From positions 2,976,001-3,040,000 of the forward strand of contig NC_039514.1 of NCBI RefSeq assembly GCF_003672135.1: a DNA stretch of 64,000 bases. The letters run 5' to 3'. Under the pieces are notes generated by a model that saw only the letters and a list, made by a program, of their open reading frames with translations, was not told where the DNA came from and ran no database searches. This document shows, piece after piece, positions 38,401 to 53,000 of the stretch; position 1 is the first letter of the stretch; the number at the start of each line of letters is the position of its first letter. This DNA comes from Ooceraea biroi. Taxonomy: Eukaryota; Arthropoda; Insecta; Hymenoptera; Formicidae. The position numbers were made by a program, and so were the translations under genes.

Positions 38401-40926
38401 GTGGCATGATCGGGGAGGAGAGGTCGGAGATAGGGATGACGATGAAAGCAGAAGGGTCCAAGTTTCTTGGAGCTGTGAACCAGGTCACCGATTACGAGGT
38501 TGATCGCGTCTACGAGAGACAACCAAATTGGATAAGTTGTAAGAGCGAAATCTTCTTCGTCGCCTATGATTCTCATCAAGACCTACCAAAGGTTCATCCT
38601 AGATGTGTCTTTGATTCCTACACATCTATAAAAATTATGTACAATTTCCAAAATGGATCACTGGGTTGATATTTATAGAATTTTTACTTCTTACTTTTTA
38701 AATCCATGAATTTAATGATTTTATTTTAAATTCATGAATATTACTCTACATCCCTTTCTTCATGAAAGAAGCGTCATTGAAGACATTACGAGGAAAGAAT
38801 TATCGCTGATACGGCATCACATTTGTTTCCCAGTTAGAGTTCTCGCGCCGAAAGAGAACGAAGAGCGCGCGCTAGATGGTTGGCGTCGGGTGTAAATTTG
38901 CATTGAACGAAATGAGGCGCTATGGGGCATTCCAGTCCGAAGTTAATAGCTTCCCAACGATTAACTGTATCCCTCCATCCACCCACCATCCCGTACTCTA
39001 CCCTATCCACCTATCCTATTCTGTCTCTTCTCCGTTCATCCGCCACTCGTTCGCCCTCTCGCACCTACGTTTCTCTTTCTCTCTCGTCCTTTCCACACAT
39101 GTACACATATCCTCCTTGCTCCTCATCGCACGCGCCACGTCCCAGCTACCTATATCGTCCTTTCTAATAATGTATGTCCCAAAGGTTGCGAAATAACTGA
39201 CTTTGTCGACGGACGACGAATATCACGACCGATTTACGTTGATCGAGTCGCCTGATCATAAATTGATCGTGAAAAATCGCGACGAGCACGATCGATATCT
39301 CTACTGTGTATCTCATCCATTTTTTCTAGCGATAATTGCGACTTTTGTTCGTCTGGTAGGTCGTCAATGACACGTGGGGGTTGCAAGGGAGTACCATTGC
39401 GGCAGCCAATAGTTTCCAGGCGCGTGAAGGCGCCACGGGGGTTATAGAGCATAATTTAGTGGACAGTTTGATATACAAACAATCTTTAATGAAATTCTTG
39501 GTGTTCATTAATAACGCATTACAGCCTCACGCGCCGGTGTGTCGGCATCGGTACCCGGGAATCCCGCGTTGCGCCTCTCTCTCTTCTATTCCTCTCTCTC
39601 CCTCTCTCCTCCACCCCTTTTATACCCTTCCATTTTCCTACTCATACTACGGGTGCCGCCGGTTCCGCGTGTACCATCGTCCGACACCCTTTATCGCCCT
39701 GGCTTTCAACCAACCCTCGCTTTCTCCACTATCGGAGTGTCCTGGATGAACCACCACGCAAATATGTTACACATTGTCGCAACAGCAATTCTATCGATTC
39801 TCTATCGATTGTATCGCCACGAATCAGTTTAATACTTTTATACTTTTGTTATACTTACATGAATCAAATTAAATTTATATCATATTAATTGTACCATATC
39901 ATAATTGTACTATTCTAAGATATAGAATACAATTAAATTTATTGAAAAGATTTTTCGCATTCTTCTTTGCGACCACAAGTTTTTTTTGGGGGGGGGGAAT
40001 AAAACTTTGTTAGCATGTACTTTCGCATTGAGAGATGCTCGCTGGAATATCGTTAAAATATCTTTTCTTCCTCTAAAGCTCACGACACGCGAGCTCATTT
40101 CGTTCTCCCGCTTCTCCTGCACGTCGAACGAGAGACGCGATACCCGATATATCGAGACGAAGAAGTCTCTCCCCATCGGGAAAAACCCGAGTAACCAGCC
40201 TCTGGGTAGGAAAAAAAGTAATTGCCCCTTGATACACGCCGATGCCCCACCTGCAGGGATACCGCCTCGTAATGATGTTCGCGTTGGCGAACTTAGTTCG
40301 AAATTAAATATCGGGGCAAGGAGATGGAACGGCGGAGGGTGACCGGAGGGGAACGTCGAAGAGGAATCGGGAGGTTGCGAAAGGAAGAGGGATGACGTTG
40401 TGCACCTGCCTTTTCCCGGGGGCGGCACGATAAAAATCAAACTGAAAAACAAACGAGGAGCGGGATCGTATTATAAAGTTTTTTAATCGATAGACGATGC
40501 GCGTCTCGGGAAGGAGGAGGTTGAGAAGACGGAAGAGGCAGTGGAACGGGAAGATATCTCGCGAGTAGGTAGATAGATGGGGGTGAAAAAAAAAGAAAGA
40601 GGGTGAATCCAATGAGGAAACGACGCGATCGGGTGAGGAATTCTGCGGCGTGCTTACTGGCTCGTGTAATAATGAATTTATACCTCGCGCGAAAGCGGTT
40701 TTGGGAGCGACGACGTACCGCTTTTCTTTCTCGCCTCGCTTACCTTCTTAGAATTTTAATTAATGAAAAGTTCCTAACTGATGCGAGATCTTTATTCGCG
40801 AGTACGTAATAAAATTTGGTCTTATTTGTTATTATCTTTTATTATATTGTTATAATTTGTAATATTTAAAGTATCAAAGAGTACTGATGATGGATTAACA
40901 ATATTGTTCCTTTTTTTTGTTTCCAG

Positions 40927-41096
40927 TCACTTCAACCAACAGACCCACCAATATTCGAAGTCGCAAATGTGTTGAGAAACGAGACAGCAACGCAGTTAGC
41001 ACTATGGGGTAACTTGGGCATTGCTCTTATGGAGCTACCGAAACGATGGGGCAAAGACACCGTTTACGAAGGTGGGAAAGAAGTGATTCTCTGCAC
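40927..41096 (+). CDS. Nup88: Nup88 first visible coding exon, isolated between very long introns
   Basis: The exon is preceded by a T-rich tract and an AG acceptor (40925-40926) and followed by a consensus GTAAGT donor. It starts in phase 0 and ends after two bases of a codon, completed by the exon at 52416. It encodes the beta-propeller segment containing PPIFEVANVL and MELPKRWGK, matching the human NPPLFEI...LELPKRWGK region. It lies 11.3 kb from the next exon, while the remaining exons are packed into 4 kb. Confidence 0.93.
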
Positions 41097-44000
41097 GTAA
41101 GTACATATTTGTTTCAAAATTTTTATGTCATTTTATAAGAATGAAATTGTTGAAAGCACGAAAATATTTCCAATATTCCAATAAAAGTAATATTTTTATA
41201 CAAAAAATTTAATATCTGAATCCGCAAAAGATCTAAATTCTTAATATAAATAATTACATTATAATAAGACCATTTGATACATGTAACTGATTTAAACGTT
41301 ACTCATATTTATTACTTTAATTACATCAGAATTTCCTCAACAATTGATATCTAAACTGCTTGATATAATTGCATCGACCCAGTACCAACGATTAATATCA
41401 TTGGCGCTGTGCCAATCCGCAATCCGAAAAGAAGCAGGTACCATGGAAATCCGACTCGTAAAAACGGAGATAAGATTAGCGGCGGATAATAAATCGCGCT
41501 ATCTGCCCGCCCTTCCCGCGCCGTCGCTGCGCGTCTCCCGTAGGCGTCCTAATATCCTGTAATTAAGAGGGTGTTACGGTGACGCCCGGGAAACCCCTTC
41601 GGCCTCCCTCTTATGGAATTAAGGTGGCTTTACTCGGTTAGTTTTCAAAAGTTCCGGGGGGCCAGGAAGCACCGCTGAATACTAACCGCCTCATCAACGA
41701 CACATGCCACCCGAGACTACTGTCTCGCGTAACATTACCCGGTGGTGTGTGTCGCATCGCCGTCCCCCCCCGGAACCGTTTGCACCCCGACCTCCGGCCG
41801 TAATCTTTCGGGCGATTAGAACGTCGCGCAATTACGAGCACCATTGAAGATTACGTTCGTCCGCGCCGCTGAATCGCGCTGGTGCAGTCGATCGTCGTCG
41901 ATCGGTCTCCCGGATATTGTCCTCCCATGTCCACCTTCGTATATATTGCGCGCCCTGTAATATCACCGCTCACAATTTTCTCCATCGGTCCATTAGCTGT
42001 CTTATTATTGTCGCAATTTTGCACGAGGTTCTTTGAAATTCAAATGAGCTAAGAAACGCGAGAATGAGCCTGAGACAGCGTTCGATGTGTGTTAATGCTT
42101 TCAGATAAAATGTGTGTGTATGTGTTGATGTTTTCAGGTAAAATAAGTTTTCGAAGTGTTATGAAAGACGCAGTGAAAAATAAAGCTCGAATATATATAA
42201 AACATACCTGGACGGTAAGAAAGGATATCGCGGAAAATTCGCCTCCGAATTAAGCGGTAATTAATAGCAAAATACGATGACTCTTAATCCGCCGGCGGAT
42301 TTATAAACGCAAAAGGGGTAGCCGCTCGTTTTAAGTCGTCCTCCCGCATTATAATTTCATAATAAGCTGAATTCAGAATAAATGCAGGTACCTTCCTCGA
42401 CTTCCTGCTAATTCGTAATTCCGAACTTTTTCCGGAAGCGAACGAACCGCTTACTCCTCGAGAGGGGTGAAAGAGGACGAGAGCGAGAAGAAAAGAGGAG
42501 CGAGGTAGAGAGGAACAACCGACCTGCTGCTAAACAAACTGACCAAATTAAGAGCGGCAGTTTGTGCTAAAGTTTTTTCGTCGTTTCACTTAGACGATTT
42601 CAGCCGGCCTCTAGGTTCGAGCGAATTTATTAGGGATGCACGCAGAGAGCGCATTATGCGCGCACCGTGAAAGATCGCGGCGGAGCAGTTTCTAAGTGAG
42701 TCGCGGCCATTAGAACGAATCTCGGGGATTTAATGTCTGCCGCCTTCCAACCGGCTTAAATAAGGCTAAATGAAGTTTATGCGTTATTGCACGCGGAACT
42801 TCCGGTAAACGCAGTAGGCGTTAAGTCTCGCCGAGGGCTGAAGCTCGAAGCGCGTTATTATTCCGCGACAACGGAAGAGCCAATACGTGCGATACACACC
42901 GATCAGTGATCAGAGCAAGTATCCCTTTGATTGAGGAAAAAATAAAAATTAGATATCATAGTGCACTAGGCTGCAATATATTCTTTCAATTTTTGAAAGT
43001 TATTTGCATTGTCAAAAGCGGTGCTAACAGACTTGAATTTCTTGTATATTATTTTGGCTATCTTAAATTCCATCTAACATTACTTTTTAATTTAACATTC
43101 GATTTTAATTGTGATAATGCAAAATCGCTTTGATTAGTCATGACATGATTCGATGCCCGGAAACTGCAACATCCAATATCAATCCGCGGATATTCGTTTA
43201 TCCATTTCCGAGTCACAGACATGGATCAGATCTTCGTTCTTCGTTTCGGAGAGTCGAAATAATTAAAGAGATTAAAAGATGCAAAAGATAACTTCCGATA
43301 GAACGCGCTACGTCCTCGTCGCGCGTTCTGAAACCGAATAGTAGGTCCCGCAGCTTGCGACCGCGTTGGAACGGGGTGGATGGGCTTCGGATTAAGCAAA
43401 TGGTGGCAATAATAGTGATTATTCGGATTATGATATCAGAGCGCGAAGTGGGTTCGCTTGGACTTACCGGCAGCCACTAACTGCCGCGCCGCCAAATCCT
43501 GACTTCAAGACACCGGATTAAAACTATTACCACTTCGCGGCACCCCTTTGGTCTCACTCCGCCTCACTACCGAGTACCCTTTTCCCGGCGGATCTCTCTC
43601 ACCTTCGCACAGGGCTCTTTTGCCTTCCCCGAGATGTTTTAAACGTCCCCAAGGATCAAGAAGACTTCGTTTGCACGAACTACCAAGAAGAAAGATGCGC
43701 GAAATGTAGTACAGTTCTCGTCTTGCGGGGTTGCACGATAAATTTCTTCAGCTTGCGGCTCACATATAAAGCATGTCGAAAAATTTTGTATTATTCGTAC
43801 CGCACTATATAATATATAAGCAATATATAAGCCATAGCTTTAAATTGTGCACGATACCTTTCTCTGACATATTGACTGACTTCCACATTAAAATCTGTTT
43901 ACTATAATTGACATTGCCTGAGCTTAAACGCAATAACGGTCGACTCTTCCTCCAAACATACACTTCTCCGCCGGCAATAGTCTGCCGCGGATAATCGCTA

Positions 44001-47000
44001 TAGGAAGTAAGTACAATTCCTACCACATAATGCGACCACGGTGCGGGCTAGTCGTGCTACACCGTCGTGAGTCTCGGTATTAATTCGACAACGAATTGCG
44101 AAAGCGGCGCCATTCCGCGCGCCACCGGAAGATCGTCGCCTCTTGGTTGGCTCGCGCGGCTAATTATTGTTTTAAGGATTACCGTTATGCGTTTATTATG
44201 CGGCTCGGGAAGGACCCTGCCATACCACCATCGCCTCCCCCCTGTCACGCCCTTACCTGCCTTAATATTCGGTAGATTTCAGCTTCTCGGTGAGAGAAAT
44301 CTACAACGCCGTCGCTTCTTGCCGTTTCCTCCCTGCTCGTCGCCCTCCCCTTTCTTCCTCCGTCGCTAAAAGTCACAGCCTACGTTTATGAATAATTCTC
44401 ACCTCTTATAAGCGTCCCCTCACTCCTCCTGCTAACCTTTGCCCAATCCACTCGCCGGCAACGGCGAGCGTCTCACCGAACCACCCCACGGAGTATTCGC
44501 CTCGTAAACCTCTAATGTCGGCTCTTCATCTACGAGCTCCCAGATTCTGAGCTCCGCGGACTAGCGAGTTGCCGTAACGCCCGCAGCAAGAAGCAGAAAG
44601 TAGATAATGGACGCACACGCCTAATTACAGGTGCAAACATTCACTGACTAATGATCTTATAAGAGAATTTTCGCGGCAGACACATTTTCTGTCTCATGGA
44701 TAATGCGAGACACTATCATAAATAGATTTATTCGCGATTTAATGTAAAAAGTTGGTGTTCTTCTTTTATGAAATTTTAACAAAATTGCTATATATTTTAT
44801 TGCTGATTAGCTAATAAAGATATGTTAAAATGATGTATAAAATAGATATAAATGATTATTTTTACTAATTTTTCTACTTTTTCAGAATTTTGAAATCTTA
44901 GACTGCAAATTATTGTATGCAATATAATGAAACATACACATTTATTTTCGTGTTACCTAAAATTTATTATCTGGATCTTTACGAAACATTTGCGTTCAGC
45001 AAATGATAAAATCACACGCACTGGCCGATGAATTGAATTTATATTTTTTAGATCGAACAAAAACTGCGGAATCACATTCGTTCGGAGTGGAAGAAATATT
45101 TGTCTGGCCGTGATGCACGCGTAATGTTTATGGCGGTGAAAGAACGTGAATGTGTACAGCCCGGCGACTATTTTATATCTTCCGCACACACGACCATACA
45201 TTCCTCAAAATTTATATTAAAAACCATCGTATCGCGAGTTACTGTTTGCACGATGTAACAGCCAGATTGCGGCTTCACCACGGCTAAAAAATATTCAGTT
45301 TCACACCATACTTTGAATCGTCGACGTGCGCACGCTTATACAAAAATAATAAATCGATTTATCTCGTATCAAAATATGATTTGTGCAATTTTAGAAAAAT
45401 TGCAAAATGAAAATACAAACAACCAATAGAATAAACAGATTTTAAGATAGAAATTATTATGTTAGTAGAAATAAAAAGAAAGAAAGAGAAATAAATGCAA
45501 CTGATCAGATACACGCGTCTCATGGTCAGTATATGAGGATACAGTTAGTCAGACTTACATCCAACTAATAGATACTCTACTTCTCATGTCAGATCGGGCA
45601 TTCTTGGCTAAAAACTTTTTCATGGTTAGACATTGTGTCAGAAACATTAAAACATTTTAAATTGTAATGCATAATTTATACAAGGTGTCCATTAAACTAA
45701 TTATACTTAAATTTAATATTGGAATCTACATTAATGCAGAAAAATCACTCAAAAATTATTTAAACTTGATTGTCCTATGAATCAGGATTAGTGCCGATCG
45801 CTTTCAACCTGGATGCAGTTGCAACCTGGATTTAAGCTATCGCACACGATACAAACAGGTACGAAGATAATATGGTGAAACGAAAGGTACGCGCGCTTTG
45901 ATATTCACTTGACATCGCTTCGGGGGACCGAAAGACAAATAATAAAGAAGATAGATTTACGGGGCGCCATAAAGCTTGCGGGCTAATCTGTCACGTGTGC
46001 AAGCTCATTTATTTTCAAACGCGGAAATTTCGCAGGCGCTTTGCAGAAACGGTCAATCGGACGGTGTACGCTCGCGCGCGCACGCTGGCCAGAGAGCTTC
46101 TCGAGCATATGTTGAACGTGCTACGGAATATTTCATCCACGGGCTGAATCTCACCCTCCCCCATGCGCGAACACGCGGGGATTGCTCTCCTATCTGACCC
46201 CAAGCCGCTGGAGTCGGGGTGGGGGACAGGGTACCGCGCGTTTATTTAAAAAATGATTTAACCTAATGGTTTTACATATGTAATCCCGATATAAACCCGA
46301 GGCTAATCTCGGGCGACCACACGCGGTACTGTGCGCACACACATACGTCCACACAACTACATGGACAGATAGAAAGAGAGAGAGAAGGAGAGAAAGAGAA
46401 TCCCGTCTCCAAACGCACGACACCTACTCCACCCTTCATGTGCCCCCCACTTCGAATCTACCCCCGTTTTTCTACATTTTTTCGATGAGCAAGCACTAAC
46501 GAAAATCACCGGCTTGCTGGCAGCACGGTTGTTTTCGGTGGCGAACGAGGGATTGCGGGAGGGAAACACCGGGGGATAGAGGGACGGTTGTTTGCGGAGG
46601 CCGAGCATAGGGTCGGCGCTGTACCCGCGCGCGGGATGATTTAGATTGTCCCCGATGATATCCACGCCTTTTGAAAAATGTCGGCACGCCGAGGAAAAAG
46701 CGTATAAGCCGTTTTACGTGTGTCGCGTTTTATCAGACCGGTGCGGCCTCAGACTTTATTGCCGGCCGACCGATATTTCTCGTCGAATCAGCGTTAACGA
46801 AAGACTTGAATTACGGGAGGTCGTGCGGAATTAAAAAGCTCCGTTGTCACACCGCGTAATCGGACAACGTTTGCCCGCGATAGGAACGGAGGTAAGGTTT
46901 ATCTACCCCACGTCGCTTTGCGCATCTCGTCGGAGAAATAATCGCGTTTTTTCGAGGAATATTGATGCATCTTTACTTGTCAGAGAATTAAATACTTAAT

Positions 47001-50000
47001 TAAGAGGACCGAATCCATACAGTTTTATCAATTGACTATTGACTTTAATTGATCGATCAATTAGTTATTGATTTTCAAAAGTATGCAACAACTCTGTGAT
47101 AAAATACAGCAAGTAGTCTGTAACCGCGAACTTTGAAGAAAAGTATAGCTTTTAGAATCCTGTGCCGATAATTGCATATGAATATTTTTATATTTCGTTC
47201 TTTTTTAGCGAGACATCGAGATAAATCCAGTTTGTAAAGATTTCCTTGTATAATCTTTTTTGAAAGAAAGGAGAACGTGGACACGCACACATTTTTTAAG
47301 CTACAATTTCAATTTAGTAGGATATGATGATATCAATTATATGCATACACTTGATTGAATTATATGCACAAACTTGATTCAGCACCGTTCGCGCGGGTGG
47401 TTTTGTCTAATCAAAGGATTCCGGGCATCGCGCAAGAGAATTTAAATACGCGAGACGCGCTCCGACCGTCGTCGTCGTCGTCGTTGTCGTCGCCGTCGCC
47501 GTCGTGTAACGAAATAAAAGCTGACGGCGAAAGAGAGAGGCATCTGTCGGTTCTTTTAATTACAGCGGTACGTGCTAGCCACGGGTACCCGCGCGACAGT
47601 CGGGGTGCTCGAGCACCCCTGTTCTCTCACTCTGGGCTCGGTATCCTTTGTTTGCCCGTTCTCCGTCGTCGCTCACCTATGCCCGCCTCGTCCGTTTCCA
47701 GCTCCGTGCTTCATGCGCAAAGACATGCGTTTACGTGACACAAAGTCAATACCACGATCCGATTTCTTCGTTCGTTCTCCAACTTGAGCGAGAAATTAGA
47801 GTATCGGTTCTTTTTGTACAAGTTATCCAAATCTTTATTTTAAATTAATATTACATAGTGCAAAATTATATTATCGTTGGAGATAAAAACTTAACTCGAT
47901 AAGAAGAACGAGTTAAAACGAAATTAATAAATCAAAGACACAAAGGAGTAATCTTTATTATATTATATATTTTCTATCTCATTATAGTATCCTCTCTTCC
48001 AAATTTTAACTGATCTCTATCAAATCATGTTTATAGCTAACGTACATTAAATGTCGTCTAATTAGCATACGCCAAATATAATATGCGTGTTGGCGTACTG
48101 CAACGAAATACCTCAACGAGGCTCGGCACCCTCGTCATCGGGGGCGAGCCAGGGCGCGCTATCTACGTGGCTAAGTACCGGCGAAGATCGAGAACCGGAA
48201 CGTGTCAGCACAGTGCAACCGGGAAGCCGGGTACCACGGCGGGAGCCGATGGCAGGGCGATGGAGACGCGCGAGGCAACGCGCGCCGCGGCGTCGAGAAT
48301 TAACGGGCTTAGTTGCCGACGCAGGTGTCGTCGGGAAGGCGAGCGAAGGCAAGCGAGAGTCAGGATGAATTACGACGGGAGCGTCAGCCAGCGCCAGGAG
48401 AACGTCGGTCGTTATATTTTGCGCAACATCCCGATTTTATGGGCCGCCCCCGCGCCCTCGGACGAGCCGGGGCGCGTCTTCCGTCCCCTTTTGGGGAGAG
48501 AACGCGAACTTCCGTTGTAGCGCGGGCTGTTGTCGTAAACGAGTACCGATGAGGCGAAATGAGGTGTGCTCTAGGTAACAACGAGGTCCAGGATCACGGA
48601 TTTTATCGAGTTTAATCGTATCGCCGATTAATCAGCAATGAAATCTATCCCGCTAATCAGATAAGGAGAAGCTCCTGCTTTCGTTATATTAACATTAGTT
48701 AATACTGAATGAAGGCAACGCAACACATCACGCTAAATATTATCATGTAAGATATTCTGTATGATGTGTATCGTACTGATATAGGCTTCGAACGATATTA
48801 CGTAATTAGTTTTGCAACAGACCGCGATTAGGATCATCACGATCACCCTCAGTTTCTCGTTGAGCTCTTTTGATAGCGCGATGCTGTGTCCTTCGAGTTT
48901 GCGTCGCGCGCAGGCGGGTTAACGAGTAATGTCTAATCTATGCATCCGCTTATCATAATGGCTCTCGTTATATCGTGAGCATAGCCCGACAGACTCGAAA
49001 GCCCGTCAACCCCACCGTCGACCAACCTTCTTAGTCTTAGCGGCCCCTTTCCTCACGCGGCGCGCTCTTCGGTGAGGACGTAATAAAAATATTCCAAGTA
49101 ACTGAACGATATTACGTCGTTACGAGCTCGCAGGGTGGAATTAAGCGGTTGAACGTTGTCCCTGCGGGGGTTCGAAATATGTAATCGCTACATAAAGGGT
49201 GTGCGTCGATGTAAAATCCACATGACGGACCGTTATCCGTTATCGTATATCGATCGACATGAGATTCATATCAAAGATTGTGAACAGATTATGCCATCGA
49301 AACTCTATCCAATACAAGACGCAAGTGAGTAAAAATTGTAGTATTGAAATGCATCTCAAGGTCTATGTCAAGAGAATTAATTTTATTCCAGAAACGCATG
49401 TTGTTTGATGCGATCATTTGAGATGGAAAATATTTTTTTGATATCCGTTATTAGCTGAATTTTCTCTTAACTTTACTATTAAGTGCCTCGAATGAAAAAA
49501 ATCTAAAATCTAAAAAATCTTTTGTGGGAATTTAAGACAATATTTAACAACGAGCGTACGCTCGGTGTCTTGATAAGATCCCGATAGAGATTTGTAAATT
49601 TATCAAGCAAAGATCACGTCGAGAATTATTCGAGCCGATGTACGTTCTACGGAATTAAATTATCTTCATATCCTAAATCTCCGATTTACGAGGTGCAGAT
49701 AATTTTGCGTCCTCGACAGGCTGAGATTCCTGTTTCGCGAGAATAATAGCAATCTCGCGAGGACACACCGAGAACGCGCGGGCGAGCTGACCGAACCGTC
49801 CGGGCGTTCTATTAAGCTAAAATCAAGGCCCCGCGCTTCGCAGAGCTCGGCGCTCGCAGTGTGCTCGAGCGTCGCTCTAAATTATTATAACGCGAGGAGA
49901 TCCGCCTACCCCTTCGCGGACAATGAAAGGTACACCGTAACGTCGTGACGTTTGTTTTGTCGGCCTCGGCGCGGCCACCGCGAGCCGAGCGGCACCGCAC

Positions 50001-53000
50001 AACGATGCTCTCGCCTACATTTCGTATATTTTATTATTACTCTCGCACTTTCCGCGGCTGGACACGGTAACGTTGGCAAGGGGGTTGACGGCGGTGGTTA
50101 GCCCGTGGCCGTTATTAATGTCCGCGGCATGCCAGAAAAAGCGAGCAAAAGGCCCCTCCTCCTCCGTCCCCGTGCCCGGGGAGAAAAAGAGACAGTGGGG
50201 CATCGGGTATCACTGGCGCACAACGGCCTCCGGGATATACACCCCCGCGACACCCCGTTAGTACATACGTCCCGCGCAGAACGGCGACACGGCCAGCAGC
50301 ACAAGCGCCAGGAGTTCTTAATAATTGATAAAAATGTACGCACGCACCGGTAAAGAGGGAGAAAGGGTGGAGAGAGAGAAAGAGAGAGAAAGAGAGGGAG
50401 GAAGAGGGAGCGAACGAGAGAGAGATAGTGTTAGCAGGATGCAGAGAAGATAGAGGAGGATAGGGCAGGACGAAAAAAGGGCCAGACACATGGATGATGG
50501 TGACAGTGGTGGTGGTGGTGATGGTGGTGATGGTGGTTGGCTCTCACCCCAGTGGCTCCAACCCTCCTGTGTCCGCCCGACTCGCCGCCGTTTCGTTGAC
50601 AAAGGCATACCCAACGATTTATTCGCACTTTTCACCGCGGCCTCTCCCGGGAATTTTTCTTCGTTCTGTCACAATTTCGGAATTATCAGAATTTATGCCT
50701 ATCCCTTCGCGCGTGGCCAGGCGCGCGCCCGCGCGCGTATTCTGATAGGTATTAAGCTGTCTTGATTACCGCGCGATGGTGCTCGTGGAGATGCCGCGTT
50801 CGATGCCGCGCTGAATATTCCTAAATAAAATGAATGGCAACAGGACCAACGCATTTAAGGGTGATTCGCAGCCCCCGCTGCGTATTCGATATTCGTTGAC
50901 GCCGCCGCCAAAAAAAATTTGATGAGCGTACATCACAAATATCCATTTCTGTGGTCGCCTGTATTAAATAAAACATATATGTAACTATTTAAGATCTCAA
51001 TATTTTCTAATTCATGAATGTAGCGTAATTGATAAAAATATACCAAGTGGAATTAACTATTGTCGAAATACGTGACCAATTGAGATTTATAAATTCAATT
51101 ATCAGCATTTCTCTGATATTTGTTATTACGAAAAAAAGATTATAAACTGTCTGATAAACAGACAAAACCAATTTGTCTTGAAAAGAGGGATATACTACAT
51201 AAAATACATAAAATCGATCGTTTGATTGAAGCAGTAAGAATAAGATCAATGTGCAATCTGCGTGACTAGAATGCGTCTTAAGCCGGGACCGATAAAAGCA
51301 TTTAATAAAGCTCGAATTCTTTACTACGAGCGTGGCTTGATCCTGGTAGCTGGTACCACCCATTGTGACTTACCGGAAATTTCTCGCCAAAAACAAAAGA
51401 ATGAGAGGCTGCGCAGCTGCTCGAATCTAATTAAGAAATTCTTACACGGCAGTGCCGCACATTCTGCCACACCCTCGTGTTTCGACCTCACCTCTCTCTT
51501 TCTTTCTTTCCTGACCGGGGTACGTCTAGAAAAATTAAAAATAATTTTCCTACGTAAACGTATTAACCCCAGTGGCGGTGGACGGGCTTTTTGCGCCGCG
51601 CTTTTCTCGCAATTTGTACAAAGAACGGCACGGACCTGACTTCAAAGTAGATCTTACACGGTGTCGTATCATTTTATTCTAGGAACTTCCCTGCATATTA
51701 CTCGTTATTGCGTTTAAGTCGCTGCCCACTTTCGTCGTGACTCGCTCGTCCGTCCTCGTTTAAGATTCCGAGACGGATTCTGTAATATTTTTTTTTGTAT
51801 AAATGGGTGAATTAAATAACAGCGTGCACAAGCAGAATGCAGACTAGTATAAATTATACACATTGAAACTAACTAAGCCACACAAATCTTCTAAGAAAAA
51901 ATTGGACGAATAGAATAGAAAAAACCATCTTAAGAATAACAATAACATTTGGGATCCAAGAGTAATTATGTAACTTAACAGAGAGAATATTTCTGTATAA
52001 ATAAATAATCGTGACTTCCATGCAGATAAATTTGCAGATGATCTGATCGTTACTCATCGGTCGAGAGGCACCGATAAACGAGAGATAAGTGACGGACGCT
52101 GTTCCCGTATCCCCGTCTTTTCTTTCTTGGCAATAAATCCTGACGAAAAACCTATCTGGATCTCCTGCTCGTTCTTTCCGACGCTTAGTCTAAAAATTCA
52201 TTAGATTATAAAGCCATTAATGCTCATCCGCACGGTCGAACGCATTTCCCGTTGCTTAGGCACCAGACCAGCTTGGATCGATGTCTCACATTTGTGGAAT
52301 CCCTGTGCGTATTGTCTCTCTCATTCTCCCCATAATAATTGCAACAAAATTTGATATAACTTTGGATATCTAAAACTTGATGCCATACTTTATTATCTAT
52401 ATTTTCTGATTACAGAAATCACAACTTTGGTGACTTCGGGGCTAGCACGGAAATTCGACGAGTACGATGGCACCCAGGCTCGACAAATGATTCACATCTA
52501 CTGGTTTTGACATCAGAAAATTCCTTCCGGTAATGAAAAAAATCACTCGAAGTAAAATTATCTAAATAAAATTAATAAATAAAATAAAGAAATATAATTA
52601 TCTAAATAAAATTTTATTATTTTAATTGGCACAGAATTGCTCTTAAAATTAATTGCACTTGTCGATTATTATGCACAGTTCTCAATCAATCAATTAAACA
52701 CAGTACGCATTTGCACAATGTCATTAAAGTATTTCGCTCTCTCAGCCCTGTGCGCGCTAGAAAACATCCCTCCAAGAAAGGATTGCTATTATAATTATAG
52801 AAAACTTGCAAAACTGCGAAGAAGCATGTAACTTAAACTCGTGTTCTTAACTGTTCGCGCGTTAGATAGGGCTTAAAAGTAAGAGAAACATTTTACAAAC
52901 TAATCTTCGGAGAGCTTTGTGCATCGCACCGAAATTTCCTTAAAAATGTTGCTGGATTGACCTCAAGTTGTATTTAACTTGGCCACAGTTTATACGAGTG

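Larger units (their letters stand above)
34271..40926. other. Non-coding block 4, up to the Nup88 acceptor
   Basis: No supported gene. A diverged duplication (34631/35271) is listed separately. Pyrimidine-rich tracts lie at about 37140-37175, 38990-39120 and 39575-39610, and a T8/G10 homopolymer junction at 39980-39997. The region ends in the polypyrimidine tract and AG (40925-40926) before the Nup88 exon. Frames of about 100-180 codons near 38.1-38.7 and 39.9-40.5 kb show no family resemblance. Confidence 0.5.

Noticed and set aside
38129..38669. Overlapping ~118-codon frames on both strands
   Set aside because: Both strands are open over the same bases and neither resembles a known family; no clear splice sites.
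39910..40452. 180-codon minus-strand frame just upstream of the Nup88 exon
   Set aside because: It is low in complexity (phenylalanine/proline-rich from purine-rich + strand), has no homology, and overlaps a + strand frame.
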